Source: Macrocybe gigantea
Taxonomy: Eukaryota > Basidiomycota > Agaricomycetes > Agaricales > Callistosporiaceae
Length of the DNA stretch: 64,000 nt
Assembly: GCA_011319805.1 (NCBI GenBank)
Contig: SJRY01000050.1
Span: forward strand, 744,001 to 808,000
Direction: 5' to 3'
Translations under genes and position numbers: made by a program
Part shown: one piece after another, positions 24,263 to 37,400 of the stretch
Layout: the number at the start of each line of letters is the position of its first letter
Position numbering within the stretch: the stretch's first letter is position 1
Notes under the pieces: model-generated
Seen by the model: the letters and a program-made list of their open reading frames with translations, nothing else
The model's database searches: none
What the model was told of the DNA's origin: nothing

Positions 24263-24442
24263 GAGACCTTGTCAGCGAGAACCCGGTCCTGGATACATCC
24301 AGCCGCTGATATTGTCAATCCAACAGTGCTGCATTAGTTGTTTTCGGAAAGAGAGAATCCATTTTTGGCATCACATCAATTAGACATGACCGTAAATACA
24401 ATCGGCAAAAGTGCATATGCCTAACAAAGAAAAAAGGGACAC

Positions 24443-25583
24443 TCATCCAGATCCCCACTGCTCCTCAACATCGACCTCCCTCGCAAGAGAGTTGCGGCGA
24501 CTCGGGTTTGCTCGTCTGTCGTTGCGGGCATAAATGGGATCGTTATTGTCACCCACTAAGGCTATCGGTCGAGGACCATAGTATCGGTGGTATAGCATCG
24601 CGGCGAGCAGAGAAAGCGGGTGGAGCACCGTGAATGCCAGAGTTGGAACCTGTTGTTATCATGAACATGGTAAAGAAAGAAAAAGGACATCGACGCACAT
24701 ATACAAGCGCAGGTTTGGGGGTCTCAATCCAGAGACTGACACAAATCCATGTGGCGGCAACACACCAAACTATGTCGCGTCGAAGGACAATAACGATTAG
24801 CGCAATCAGGTTGGTGGACATGACTGTGCAAAGCCAGACCAGGCATGCCATGCAGAATAGTGTGCCGGTGGACCGATTGGTGTAGGGTGGTACACCATGC
24901 CCAACGTAACGCTGCGAAGGCCAAGATTGGTGGGAAGAGGACATCAAAAATACGTGATGGAGCGACGTACAATAGGCAGTATGGAAATAAGACACCCATC
25001 GGAAGGAAGAGGAAGAAGCGCATTGGAGCGTGAATGAGCGCAGTGTCAAAAGGTCGCTCGGAGGTAGGCGGGTGGTAGAGGAGGAGCGCGACATTGGAAT
25101 AGAGAAGTAGGAGGAGAAGGATGCCCTGAAAGATGGTCGCTGCGAGGAAAAATTGGAGGACAAAGGCGAGGGCCCAGAACGCCATCACCCAATTTGCGAT
25201 TACTAGCGAGAACCCGACGGCTGTAGTGAGAGCTCGCTAGAAATAAAACAGTCATTGGAATAAATTCGCATAATAAGCAGGAGACTTGCTTTTGTTTCTG
25301 GCTTGCGAGCGAGAACCAAAAGGCAACATGTACCTATTTGACCAAGGTAGATGACGAGGACATAGAGGGCGATTAGCGAGGCGTTAGGCGAGATAGCTGT
25401 GGGTTTTGTATGTGCGACCTGGGCGATGTTAGGTGACGCTATGGTGGCGCAGACGACGACGACGGCGATGTTTATGAGGAGGGAGATTGGCGTGAGCACC
25501 TGGAGCCTGACTAGGGCGAGATAGTCCCGCACGGCGGGATGTGTGGTGTCGAAAGGAAAAGCCTCCATGACGTCATCCTTCAT
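24443..25583 (-). CDS. unknown multispanning membrane protein
   Basis: I do not recognise the family. The start is the ATG at 25583 or the one five codons later at 25568 (MEAFPFDTTHPAVRDYL). About six to seven hydrophobic helices are visible, for example LTPISLLINIAVVVVCATI, LIALYVLVIYLGQIGTCCLL, AFWALAFVLQFFLAATIFQG and MSTNLIALIVIVLRRDIVWC. A hydrophilic tail rich in Arg and Asn ends at 24443. At least three introns are needed; the frame changes near 24905 next to a good acceptor (ccttcgcag), consistent with splicing. The N-terminus is divergent from URM1 with only 54 bp between the two start codons. Confidence 0.65.
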
Positions 25584-25637
25584 TCTCAGACTTTGTTAAC
25601 CCACATAACCACGTGACCATTATCTTGCCAAGTTGCA
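25584..25637. promoter_or_regulatory. compact divergent promoter between the membrane-protein gene and URM1
   Basis: Only 54 bp separate the two start codons. The interval contains the palindrome CACGTG followed by AC at 25610-25617, the binding site type of Cbf1/bHLH factors. A perfect TGACGTCA (CRE/ATF) palindrome sits just beside it at 25568-25575, overlapping the first codons of the membrane-protein gene if its first ATG is used. Confidence 0.45.
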
Positions 25638-26057
25638 ATGTCCACGACGATCGAGCTCAAAATCGAGTTTGGTGGCGGACTCGAGACGCTGTTCGCAAAC
25701 AAGCGCTCGTACAAGCTATCGATACCTGCACGTGTACCCGCAGATAACCGCACGGCGACGATAGTCACGAACGGGGCGCCGCAGCAGCTCGACACAAAGC
25801 CAGCCGACGTCGCGTATCTCATCCATCACATGCGCGATCACCTCTTGACCGAGCGCGAAGAGCTCTTCATCGAAGACGGCACCGTGTACGTTTGCAGGTT
25901 CCTTCCTGACCTTCGATGCTGATGAAGCGACGTGATCAGTCGACCAGGCATTTTGGTGCTCATCAACGACACCGATTGGGAACTTGAGGGCGAGGGCGAG
26001 TATGTCCTCAAGGACAGAGACGAGATTGTCTTTATATCCACTCTGCACGGCGGGTGA
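25638..26057 (+). CDS. URM1: ubiquitin-related modifier 1
   Basis: Small ubiquitin-fold sulphur carrier used in thiolation of wobble uridine in cytosolic tRNAs and in protein urmylation. Two exons, 25638-25885 and 25940-26057, join in phase (GT plus T makes Val) to 121 residues. The beta-grasp fold begins with [17 protein letters not shown]. The conserved block [19 protein letters not shown] spans the splice site, and the protein ends in the required Gly-Gly (VFISTLHGG). Length is slightly above the usual about 100 residues because of a short internal insertion. It shares its promoter region with the divergent membrane-protein gene. Confidence 0.95.
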
Positions 26058-26502
26058 TGTCCTGATTCGGGCTGACCTTGTCCTCTTTGACAACATATAC
26101 CCCGTTACGTGTACCTGCATGCCGCGGTGCTGTACCCGCTAACACTATGCAACAGGGTCATAGCTCGGGATCAGACGTTGGCCAGATCTGCAAAATTTAC
26201 TGCCATGGATATCCCGAGCATCAAGCAATTTGGGGCAGTTTATAATTTACGATTTTCGTGTAAAAGTCTGGAGGAAAAATCAATCACGTGGCAATCACGA
26301 TGACCACTCGTCTTGCTAGATGGAGGGCATCGCATGTTCGATATTATTTTTTTTCTTTTCGAATATCACGACAGAGTACTGTGAGGGTACATATAGCAAT
26401 TACGCTGCGCTAAAAATTCGGACAAAAAGAGTTTGACATATCTTAGCCGTATCACCTGACTACCAAATTTGTTTCTTTTCCAGCTTCGTTGCTCTATGGG
26501 CT
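26058..26502. other. intergenic region, no gene seen
   Basis: About 445 bp, AT-richer than the flanks, between URM1 and the Obg-type GTPase. No coding sequence is recognised. Confidence 0.6.
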
Positions 26503-28416
26503 ATGCTTAGACCTCCCTTTAGCCTCTCTTTGGGCTTCAGATACTGCACTTACCCGATACCAAGCTATGTGAGAACGTTTCACTGGACTTTAAGAGTGGC
26601 ATCGACGCCTGCTCTTGCCCCGGTTGCTGGTCCATCAAAGCTAGCTACGACCAGCCATGATGATTCACACTTGGATGTTGAAGAGGAAGAGTTTGATTTT
26701 GATGTGTTGCGCAAAAGGCGGAAAACTGAACGGAAACGGAGGCAAGGCGTGAGTTCCCGTTCTAATTCCTTGTTTCGGTCCACCTGCTCATTCTGTTTAC
26801 GACTACAAAGGGACGACATTTTTGGATCACCTCATAATCAACGTTCGAGGAGGTAGACCATGAAAAGACTGCTCTAAGATAATCAACTCATGCCTGTTTT
26901 TTCAAAGGAAAGGGCGGTGATGGCTGCGCCGCGTTTCTTCGTGAAAAATACAAACCATTCGGACCCCCATCAGGTGGAAACGGCGGACGCGGCGGAGACG
27001 TGTATATCCTTCCCACACCCCACCTAACGACGCTCTCCTCCGTTCCGCGGCGCGTGCGCGGAGAGGCGGGTGGACACGGGCAAGGCACCTGGCAAAACGG
27101 ACGCAACGGCGCGCCAATCGTGATCCGCGTCCCGCTCGGCACCGTCGTGCGCGAGCTCCCGCGGGACGATTCCCGTCGCGCGAAGGATGAATGGGAGGCG
27201 GAGGAGGAGGCGCTCCAGACCTCGATGCGGCTGAGAGGAGAGACAAGATGCGCGATCGGCGGTGGGTGCATTACCCGCGCTACGGCGAGGCCAATGTCGA
27301 GCGCGACTCGTTCCTTGAGGCCGAGGCCGCGCTGTACAAGCAGGAAAGGGAACGGCGCATCGAGCGGCGCCGGCGTGCCGTGGAGGAGCCTCTCGCGCTG
27401 GATCTGGACCAAGAGATCGTCGCTGAGCGACCCGTCGACGCACCGTTGGGCGTGAAACTGCAGGAGCCGCTGGGGCACCTCGTCGCCGCGGGTGGGGCAG
27501 GCGGACTCGGAAACCCACACTTCGTCACACCCGTGAGCCGCTCGCCACGGTACGCGACGCGCGGACAGGAGGGTGAGCGAATCACGCTCACGCTCGAGCT
27601 CAAGCTACTCGCGGACATCGGCCTCGTGGGCATGCCCAACGCGGGCAAGAGCACGCTCCTCCGCGCGCTCACGGGCGGCCGCGCCAAGAGCGAAGTTGCC
27701 GGCTACGCGTTCACGACGCTCAACCCTGTCGTCGGCGTCGTGCGTGTCGCCGCGGACGGTACGTTTGAGGGGTCCCTGACGGGCCTCGATGTGCACGAGG
27801 AGACGCAGGTCGAGGAAGCGCGCGAGCGGGAGAGAATGGAGCGCGGCGAGCTCGCCCTCACCCCGACGCGCAATCAGACCCCGAGGGCGCAGCGGTGCCC
27901 GACGACGGTCTCGCGCACCGTCCAGGGTTCCATTTTGACAGCTTTGAGACGTTCCGTTTCACCATCGCCGACAACCCAGGACTCATCTCGCGCGCATCCG
28001 AGAACGTCGGACTCGGACACTCGTTCCTGCGTGCTATAGAACGCTCCCTCGCGCTCGCGTACGTCGTGGACCTCTCCGGGCCGGCACCCTGGGATGAGCT
28101 CGCCGTGCTTCGAGACGAGCTGGAGAAGTACCAGCCTGGGATGAGCGCCAAAGCGCGAATGGTCGTCGCAAACAAGGCCGACCTCCTCGCTGGAGATGGA
28201 TCGGACCCGGCCGCCGTGCTTGAGGCTAAAGAGAAGCTCGCTCGTCTGCAGGAATACGTGAGGACGGAGATGATCGTGTCTGGTTCTGACGGACGCCCAG
28301 ATCTTCACTTGGACGTCGTACCAGTTTCGGCAAAGTACAGCCAGAACTTGTCCAAAGTCGTTACTCTCATGCAGTCTTACGTTGAACAAGCTAGGACTAG
28401 AACACATGCGCAATAA
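26503..28416 (+). CDS. Obg-family GTPase, mitochondrial type (MTG2-like)
   Basis: Predicted assembly factor of the mitochondrial large ribosomal subunit. The N-terminus ([20 protein letters not shown]) looks like a mitochondrial presequence. The glycine-rich Obg domain follows ([32 protein letters not shown]). The G domain has G1 [10 protein letters not shown]3 DNPGL, G4 NKAD and G5 SAK. An Arg/Glu-rich insertion of over 100 residues separates the Obg sheets. Two places need one extra base: near 27203-27215 (between EAEEEAL and [11 protein letters not shown]) and near 27871-27880 (before [13 protein letters not shown]). The first intron junction (near 26749/26812) is also one base out of phase with its GT donor. 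Each broken segment is otherwise family-like, so sequencing error is a strong alternative to pseudogenisation. Coding GC is clearly higher than in the neighbours. Confidence 0.88.
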
Positions 28417-31400
28417 CTCTCCTTTAACTCGTGCAATCAGACCGCGCACTTCTTCCTTTTCAAAGCATCGGTGATTTGTCTATGATAGGTGACCGAACCC
28501 CGTGTTCACCAGGTGTTCGCTGAGCTGCAAATAACAGACAACCTGATCATGATCTCATTGTTTGTCGCTTTGTTTGCCAAGCACAATCGATGATCCGAGA
28601 ATCATGGGAAATGCACCTCTCGCCGGCAAGTAAGCCGCAACAATGAGAATTCCATGTTCCTAACGTCGCTCCCTGGTGGTGAAATGCAATAGAAGTTGCG
28701 GACGCTTGGTAATTGTTCTCCAAAGCAAAGCGAGTATCATGTAGCTCGGCCATAGACCGAGATCGGACCCATCATCCGCAGGCTTCGCGGTCTTGCAATT
28801 CACTACGACCCCTGAATGTGTAGGACCAAGGGAAGAAAAGGCAATGGTGCTTTTAAGCCAACCTTCATTCAGGCCGTTGGCCCTGGTTAAAGGGAATTTG
28901 ATAATCCTAGACTGTCATGCGCGCGAGATAGAAAAAAACCCGAGCGCAAGAACATTGCTTTCCCTCGCTGGCAATTATCAAAAACGGAGTTTCAAATGGA
29001 AACTTGATTTGCACAAAGAATATCCACCCTGGAAAAAAAGGCTCAATATGATACATAGAAGGTCCGCAGAAGTTTTGAAAAAAAAAAAAAAAAGCCTTTT
29101 TTCCAATTTCAGTGTCTTTCGCAGTCGAAATGAGAAGCGTCTGAAGGCCTCTCCTTAGTCTCGCGTCTATGTGTCAGAAAAAATTTTAAAAAAATAGTAA
29201 GCAAAGCTCGGGAATGCATGAGATTCATAGAAGCAGGTACCATTCGCAACCCACTAGGAATCGGACCACATTTTTCAGGCAAGGCAACAGTGAGATGGAC
29301 AGAGATTCAAAAGCAATGAAATTCAAAAACGCCACATTGAGCCGATTGAATACCAACGCGCCACCATAGTTGTCTGGCCAGGTCGTGTTGGTAATTTCAT
29401 CTTCATATGTTTCATGGAATGATCATGGCGCGGTCCACCAAGGTCTGTTGCAGAGGAAAATCAGGGCCTACGACGGTCTGAACAATTGGTCATTGTCAGA
29501 GTAACTGCCACAAGTCGATATCCTTACTGTGATCAAAAGCAACAGCATAGTCTAGGGTCAGAACGGCCCCCGCTTCAGCAGGATGCTGGCAAAGACGGGA
29601 CGCAAATGTGGCGTTCTAGTCTGCAGAATGATTAGTGCGTGTACCCACACAATTGGAACATTCTTAGTGGAAAGTCACAAGCCAGAAGGCCAACGAAAAA
29701 GGTACACCAATTCAAAACGCATTGCCTCGATGCTGAGAGAGTATTGCCAGGCATCACCAGGCATTAAAAATGCAAAGGTGCGAGAAGTTACAGGGTTGCA
29801 TGAATCCCTCGGAATAAAGATAACGCACCATTAACATCAGGATGTGCTTTCGTTTCTCGAGGACCGTCGTGCCTAAATGAATTGGCCTAGAATGACTGGG
29901 AATTTAGAAACGGCAAGTGATGCATGCATTCCATGCTCCACGAGAATACACGGCCTGAAACACATTGCGGACGACAATCGTCTATCGATGATTCTGATTG
30001 GGCAGATGACGATCAGGTGATGGAAAAATTCGACGGCCTTTCAAACGCATCTTTGAACAACGGGAACGGAAAAGCGTTAAGGAGTTAATATGGCATCTGA
30101 GAATGGCCATAAGTGAATTGAAACTGCGCACTAATTCATATGTAATTGTCCTGCTCGGAAAGAGAGGGAGAAGAATCTCTGATGCTCTTGGAAACTTGTC
30201 GCCACGCCCCTCCATTGAACTTCAGACAGGTGAAAGCTGTGAAGGTAACCACCAGGAAATCGGCCCATGTTCCGAGCCCCCCCAGTCTTCACCCTGCGTT
30301 TACATGTGCGGTGAGCAGGTCGCCGAAACTGCTAACCCGGAATATGCCTACATCAGTGGGCATGAATGAGCCATTTTTCTTCTGTTAGAACCGCATGAGA
30401 CGAGTTGGAATTGTAAAGCTAAATTTCGATTTTGCCTAGAGTACTTACATAGAGTTTGACACGTTTCGTTGACATGTGTTCCTCTTGACACTTTATCGCC
30501 ACTGTCCCTGAAATTGACACTTGTTTGCTTTGAAGAGATTGAAAGCATTAGCCGCTCCTAAGTATCTGTGGACCAACCAAATCACAGCGGAGCCAAGTAG
30601 CTCTACGCATCCAAAGCAACTGATGTCTAGATGGAAAGTAGTACGACACGTTCTGTCATCGAAAAGAGTGAGATGGAGCCTCGGGAGCAATGTCAAACCC
30701 TGAATTTGCTGCGAAGGCTTTGCAACTGCGAGGCTGTCAGGCAAATTCAGATAGGAATTCATCAACCAAACATCATATAGTGAGATCTCCTTTTCGACGA
30801 GGCGATTTCATCTTTTATTTGTGTTCAGATGCATGGGACGGAACAGGAGGTCGATCATTCTAGTAGTGCCGCGCCCATAGAGATAGTTGGATCGTCCGCA
30901 GGACGTTCAATCCCATATGCAGTTTCCGAAGAACATGCAGGGGCTCTGATATAACGCAGGAAATTATTAATATCCACGGAGTTTCTCGGAATTCGGAAAG
31001 AAAGAGCAGCAGAAGGTCCGTCCATGGAATAAAACTATATCATGAGCCAGAGTTACTCTTATGCCATCCGAACGGTAAAGCTTGCCTGATGTTCTTTGGC
31101 CTCAGATGCCGCCTATCTCCTGGTTTGCTCTGTCGTTTAAAGGCTATGGAACTGGAAGTGGAAATTGTGTTTTGAAACTGGCGCGGAAGAGGCCTTGTTG
31201 CTGGTAGCGATGTGTAGCGCGTGTAAGAATTGAGTTCCAGAAATGAATGCCAGATTAGCCGAAACTTTCTGGCGAAGATATGCGTTTTTCTTGTTTACCG
31301 AAGCAAGATGAGCGTGCTTGCGTTCCCTCGGCTTGCACAGTTACTCGAGGTTTCCATAACGACTAGGTCTGTCAGTGGCACCCGGCAAATTGACGCGGCA

Positions 31401-34400
31401 GATGTCCAGTCAGGTAAATGACCGGTGAAAGTCAACCCCAACTCTATCCTTTAATGGGTTTGTGGCGCAAAGCAATCAGGGCGGTTTTCTTTGAATTCCT
31501 TTCATGTGGCGGGACCAGTGAGGAAGAAGCGAAGACCAGACACCAACCTCGGGAACTTGCGCCATGCCGCTGTCCGGGACGAGATCAAGACCTCCTGACA
31601 AGTCTAGAACGAGGTGGTTGTGGGAGCATTCAGGAGGCAGCGGATATGTGCCTTGATGTTTCTGCACTCAGACGGTCTCTGTGCCTGTGTTCCGCACAAA
31701 GAGCATGGATGGACAGATGTGCGGTTCAAACATGAAGAGAACCGTCTAGAAACATCAATGCACGTCTGTGAACGGAGGCTGCCACTGTCAAAAGCGGGAT
31801 CGGACCTTTTAAAGCTTGGCTCAATGGAGCAGGATAAAAACTTCTTCCATCATGCAGATGCTAGGTGTAACGGCTTGCTAGTTTTAGGAAGAAAACCGGA
31901 TAAGGTGAATGAAGGCTGCGAGCTGCGGCAGCTGGTGCTCCGTGCTGCCCTTGTGGCATCCTCGACATCATTTGTGAATGATGTAAATCTTACAGTCTGT
32001 ATTGTTACTCGGCGCCAGCGATTCAGATCTCCCAAGGTTGACTTTCATTCTGCAACTCGTGGTTTGGAACACCGGAGGGCCGTGGCATATATGCGCGTTG
32101 GAAACCGCAGTAAAGTTTTTGCGAGATGTCCTAGGTGGGCCGCAGAGCACAAGATACTAACCGGTGCCGCGAAGATGGGATTCGGAGCCGTGGACAAGGA
32201 AAGGACGAATCTGTGTTGTCCCCGTCAGAAAAAATATATTTACCTTCCCTGGACGGTTACTCCTCGTTTGTGCGTCGCCGTGGAGATTGAGGAAGGGAAT
32301 GAGGTCCGCTATGACCTGGATAAAACGAAGGGGTTCGTGTCACGTGCAGACCATGGGTGGACGCGTCGCGTCAAATTCTGAATCTCTGATATCCTCCCTC
32401 CATCGCTTCATCACCTAAACAGCAGCTTCTGTGCCCAAGAATGGGTCATATAATGATAAATTTGTTATCTTCCTCTTAAAGGCGGCGCAAATCATTGATA
32501 GACATCACAAGCCACCTGACGAACTTCGTGATCATCAAGGTTGGAATGTACTCGAAGGGGATTTTTCGGATAGGAACTGTAATGTCCTTCCCATGATTCC
32601 ATCTTTACACACCCACACGACCTGGAAGTGACGACAACGTAAACTTTAGGCAGCCCTTTGCTCCACATACGACACTTTGCCGTATCTGTCTTTCCATCTT
32701 CAAAGCCCGAGGACTTTATCGCTATATCCGGGCGCTCAGCTCTACATATCGGCATGACGATGCCGCGAAAAAGTGAGTGCCATTAATTAATCCTTTGAGA
32801 TATCACTTCTGTCCATGGATTGCGGAGATGATTGTTCACGCAGGGTGTTCGGCTGCGCGGACACTGTAAGCTCAGCCACGATGATGTCCTGAAAGCGCAA
32901 AAGAGGACCTTTGCTTTTCGTACGGCTCCTTTCAGAGAGGAAGGGTGTTGTCGCCGATTACGGGACTGCCCGTTTTCCCACTCAGTGTCGACCCGGGTGA
33001 CCGCGATGGGTCGGCTGCGCTATCCGGTTTGGTGTTTGCTTCGCCGATGGGTGCTTAATTTCTTTTTATGGGCAGGACCTCTGATGCGGGTCATCATGGG
33101 CAAAGAATCAGAAAGGATGGTGTGCACATTGCAAGGAGACCAATGGCGTGTTCGAGGGCAGCTTCTTTCATCTTGACCGCAATCGTGGCCCGAGTGCGGC
33201 TGCATCAAGATACGAGACCGCCTTTCGGGGATGCCGCCAGTGGGCAGCTTAAGAGGCGACTGAGGGTTAGAAGGCACAGTCAGGGCAACACTGCGAGTAA
33301 AGGTGAGATTGGTTGATAGAAAAACACAAAAACGTCACACAGTTTACCGAACGTTCGGGGTGAACCGTGCAGCACGAAGAGATGCCGCCGGATCGGTCAG
33401 AAGCGCCTTCAGTCGCAATTCAATCAGGTTCGCAGCATCAATCCTTTCGACGCGTGGGGTCATCCTTGTACCGAGACTTGAATCTGACAGCTCACTAACT
33501 GATTCAAGCATGTCTCCTCCTGCGCAAGCAAGCAAATGAAGTCCGCAAGCGGTAGAAATGAAAGGGCGAGAACGTGTTGTGAAAATCACACTGCGGTTAC
33601 ATCCCGCCGGGATAGTACACTGCTTATTTGGTAAGCGTACCCGAGACATGAGGAAAGGGAACCATGTCTGCACTCGTCTGATTCCTTGAAGCAAACACTT
33701 AATTTTGATTAGGCTGCGCACCGCGATGTATGGAGTGATCTAGACTATGCCTCCCGTCAGTGGTACTGATTCATATATTTTAGGGCAAGACATGGAAACA
33801 GGAGAAATGGGTTATGGAATGATATTGGACAGCCGCTTATTGGTTGGAGACGTGAGAAGGCGCATTCCTGGTTTTGGAAGTATTTCGAGGGAGGGGTGCC
33901 TGTCCAGGAGAGGTCCGCAAAGTTCGAGTTCATGTGATAGAGGTTATCAAACTGGTTCGTGGTAGTCGGAACATGACGCTGGGTTTTATTTAGTATGTAT
34001 GATGTATGGAATTCATAGAAGATGGAAGGTGCCGAGACGGGTTGGTGGATGGGGTCATAGGAGGCGACGTGGGATTGGCACATAGGCATCGAATATTTGA
34101 ATTTTGAAGGGACCGGATGAAATACTTTACTAGGATAAGCAGAGGAGTATGCCGATGGAATTGACCGAAGAAAGAGATGAATTAATTTGAAGGTCGGGCA
34201 TGCGCTGAGAGAGCGGCATGAGGTGATGGCTTGTCTCTGCTTTTGATACGGGCCGCGGCAAGATGTGAGACTAATATGAATAATACCCTCTAGTTATTCC
34301 TGCCACACAACCGTCCTCCTCCTTCCTCCTCGCCGTCCATTCATCTTCCGCCCATTCAGGGCTCTAAATTACATTCAGGGCGCCCCCATTTATCCGAGTC

Positions 34401-34404
34401 CAAA
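28417..34404. other. about 6 kb with no recognised gene
   Basis: No family, tRNA, LTR or clear exon chain is visible on either strand. It contains a 16-A run at 29078-29093 and one unusually long orphan open frame (31656-32381, listed separately). Possible contents are a long 5' region of the transcription factor gene, noncoding RNA, or thoroughly decayed repeats. I cannot choose among these. Confidence 0.5.
31656..32381 (+). CDS. orphan open reading frame, unknown function
   Basis: An uninterrupted frame from the ATG at 31656 encodes about 241 residues; it is open further upstream without an ATG. No motif, signal peptide or membrane helix is recognised; the product is mixed in composition, with several Cys and a basic C-terminus. 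Opposite-strand frames are short, so it is not an obvious shadow of another gene. Length alone makes it a candidate, but lack of similarity and the absence of introns in an intron-rich genome keep confidence low. Confidence 0.25.
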   Translation: MFLHSDGLCACVPHKEHGWTDVRFKHEENRLETSMHVCERRLPLSKAGSDLLKLGSMEQDKNFFHHADARCNGLLVLGRKPDKVNEGCELRQLVLRAALVASSTSFVNDVNLTVCIVTRRQRFRSPKVDFHSATRGLEHRRAVAYMRVGNRSKVFARCPRWAAEHKILTGAAKMGFGAVDKERTNLCCPRQKKYIYLPWTVTPRLCVAVEIEEGNEVRYDLDKTKGFVSRADHGWTRRVKF

Positions 34405-37400
34405 ATGCAGGGGCCCCAGGACAACGAAAGCAAGCCTACTTCCCAGCAAACTACACTGCACTCGACCATGGACGCCACTCAGCAGCCCAATCCTACCCCT
34501 CCTGCACCGTAAGCATTTTCGCCACCGTCCTGCGTCGTCGTCGCTCAATCTTCGCTTAGCCAAATTCGCTCCCGAATCACCGTCGTCTGTGCAGAGGTAC
34601 TTCCACTCCTGTTCCATGTCTAGCATCGTAACTAAGTCTTTGCCCAGTGCAAGCGGCTCAAGCTCAAGTGCGACAGGCGGACGCCCTGCGGAAGTTGCAC
34701 CAAGCGTGATACGGTGGCTCGATGCATATACTCACCAGCGGCGGCAGAGAAGGTCGACCTCCATTCCCTGAACAACCGCCTTATCCAGGTAGAAGCCACC
34801 CTCACATTACTGACGGCAGGCAAGGCGGCCCCTCCGTTTCAGTCGTCGTATCCCCTAGCGCAGATTGCCATTCCACAATCGCTCAATGCTTCGGTCAAGC
34901 CTACTACCTCTCAGCCCCAACCAGCGACAGCCACGACACCCTTCTCATCCATCTCCCCCTCATTGCACGACATTACGACTATATGGCTAGCCCACCTAGA
35001 CCTCGACTTCGACTTGAAAAAGTCTGGCACCAAGAAGGTCGATGCACAGCCTAGCAGCAATCACATCAAGCTCGAGCCATCTCCGATAGACATCCACCTG
35101 TCAGCGCCCTACACTGAAACTCCTCTTCCGCGACACGCCTTTCATTTCCCTCCTTAGCACGCACCCCAACTTCCACCTCTTAACGTGTATTACACATCTT
35201 CGCAACAACACAACGTTAAAGGACCGCCCACCTACCAGTCCTATGCTGGTTCATCGACGACACCCTACGTTTATCCGACTGCCAATCCTTATGATTTTCC
35301 CCCGTCGACTCACACGCCGTCAGGTGCAGAAGCACCACCTGGAGCCGAGCCTCCTCACAATCGACGCCCTCGCATTTCTCAGCACTCCTTGCCTTATTAC
35401 CCTCTCCTTCGGCCAGCACGCAGCTCTCCAGCGAGCCCGCATCGCCCACCCTGAACTATCCTTCCTCCGATACGGAGACTACTGGGATAGACTCGCCATT
35501 ATGACCTCTGACCCCGCACAAAAGGAGAGGATGCGGGAAAAAGATAAGAAAACCGAACTAGCGCACACTCTCTTCTACGGCAGGCCGCCTCCGTCTTCTC
35601 CAACTTCGGCACTTTCGACACCGACTATTCCTCTGTTTGCAGCACTATGCTATTTATTGGCCCTCGGCGCACAGGCTGATTTCGAATCCGACGTGGACCA
35701 CACCTTGCTATATGCGCTTGCCGTGCAAGCTATTAGCGTCTGGGATGATTTCAAGGACAGGAGAGATGCTGGACAGGTAGTTGAGAGTCATGGTGACGAG
35801 AACACTGGTCATGCCGATGTCGTCTGCCCTTCCGATGATGAGGATGAGGAATCGGAGATGGACTATCTGGTCGCTGGCCTCTTGCAGGTCAAGTGTCTTA
35901 TCAGAGCGGGGTCTCCGCCGCCCATTTCAGCGACCTCAGATCCGTCGTCGTCTCCCTCTTCATTGTCATTGTCGGCAATGGGAATGAACGCTGATATTAG
36001 TACTCCCGAGAAGGAAGCCCCCAAAGCCACCGGCGATTCGATGAAGGATGAATCTACAGCTCCAAAAGTCAATTGGGGTGAGCGGGGAAACAAGCATCTA
36101 GAAGCCGTCTTTCCATCGGTATGTCTCCTGCGATAATGTCCTCTTGAACCATCCCCCAAACATTTTTCGACAGGTCGGCAGACTGGTCAACGTGGCCCGT
36201 GCCATGGGGCTTGCGAGAGATCCGGACGAAAGCGATAGCGATGACCAGGAGCTCAAACCCAGTATCATCCGAAGGCGAAATAAGCAGGACGAATGGAAGA
36301 GGATGGTCTGGTGGGAGATAGCGTTCTACGATACGTATGTTTTTTTCCTTATATCTTTCCATCCCCTCAAGCTGATTAACCCTCGCGGATGCCGCATAGA
36401 TTTATATCCGATGCCCTTAATCAGCCTTCGCTATTGTCTCCGACGTCGTACACCACGCGTTTGCCCAACTGCTCATTGCAGACACCTTCGTCTTCCAACT
36501 GCTCTCCTTCTATTTCCCGCGCTGGCTCCCGCCCCTATACCGATGTGGATGGTGACGATGAACTCGACGACGATGATTCTGACTTTGAGCCCCAGTTCTT
36601 GCCCTGGAACGGGCCTGGCCGCACTAATGGTCGCAGCTCCAACAAGCCTGTAAAAGCCAGCATCAAGAGAAAGGGTAAAGCCGTTGCCAGCCGCGACGAT
36701 GAAGATTTGTATTTTAGCGTCCGCTGTCGGTATGTACACATCCCCTTGACTATATTCCATTGTGTCTGACCTGTTATTATCAGTTTGACACGCCTTGTGC
36801 AAAATGTCAAGCACCGCCTCGCTAACCCAGGTTGTGATTCCTGCCACTGTGGTGGTGCGAGTGGTTATACCCTCGATCAAGCGGTTCGCATTGAAAGCAA
36901 GATTCGAGCGTTTGTTGCAGATCTACCGCCATCGTTCTCATCGCTCACGAGCCACGGATCCGACGCGAATATTAAAATGACGAAGAACACGCTCCTTGCT
37001 GCCGAATTGGCGATCATGGCACATCGTCTCATCATATGTGTATATTTGCCTTTCCTACGACCCATCATATCACGACCCAACTCGAACTCGTCAAACTCGT
37101 CACTGTCCAGCGTCTACACAGCGCATCCGTGGAGTCCTGCTAGCCGGGCCACAGTCGATGCGGCGCAGTGGATCATACGGTCTGTCCGCCTGCTCCTCGA
37201 AGCACAGTCGACCATCAACGAGAAACCGGGCGTCAGAATGATGATGGCTGACTACTACCCCATCGAAAAGGCGATCCTCGACGCTATAGTGATTTGCGCT
37301 CATTCGGGGTTCGGGGGCATTAAAGGACAACAGAGAGGCAGTCCGTATGGAAAAATGATGGGCAAGACGCAGGGCAAAGGTTTAATCGAAGATGTCAATG

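Noticed and set aside
24101..24337. Plus-strand ORF after the tRNA
   Set aside because: The stretch is better explained as the antisense of the GT8 relic.
26888..27687. Long minus-strand ORFs opposite the Obg GTPase
   Set aside because: They lie antisense to GC-rich coding sequence and show no family features; typical shadows.
29078..29093. 16-A run as a possible LINE poly(A) tail
   Set aside because: No upstream reverse transcriptase or target duplication is visible; a simple homopolymer is enough to explain it.
35185..35454. Alternative open frame in the transcription factor (PTYQSYAGSSTTPYVYP)
   Set aside because: It overlaps a frame that continues into the conserved domain; low-complexity sequence is often open in two frames. 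Kept only as an uncertainty.
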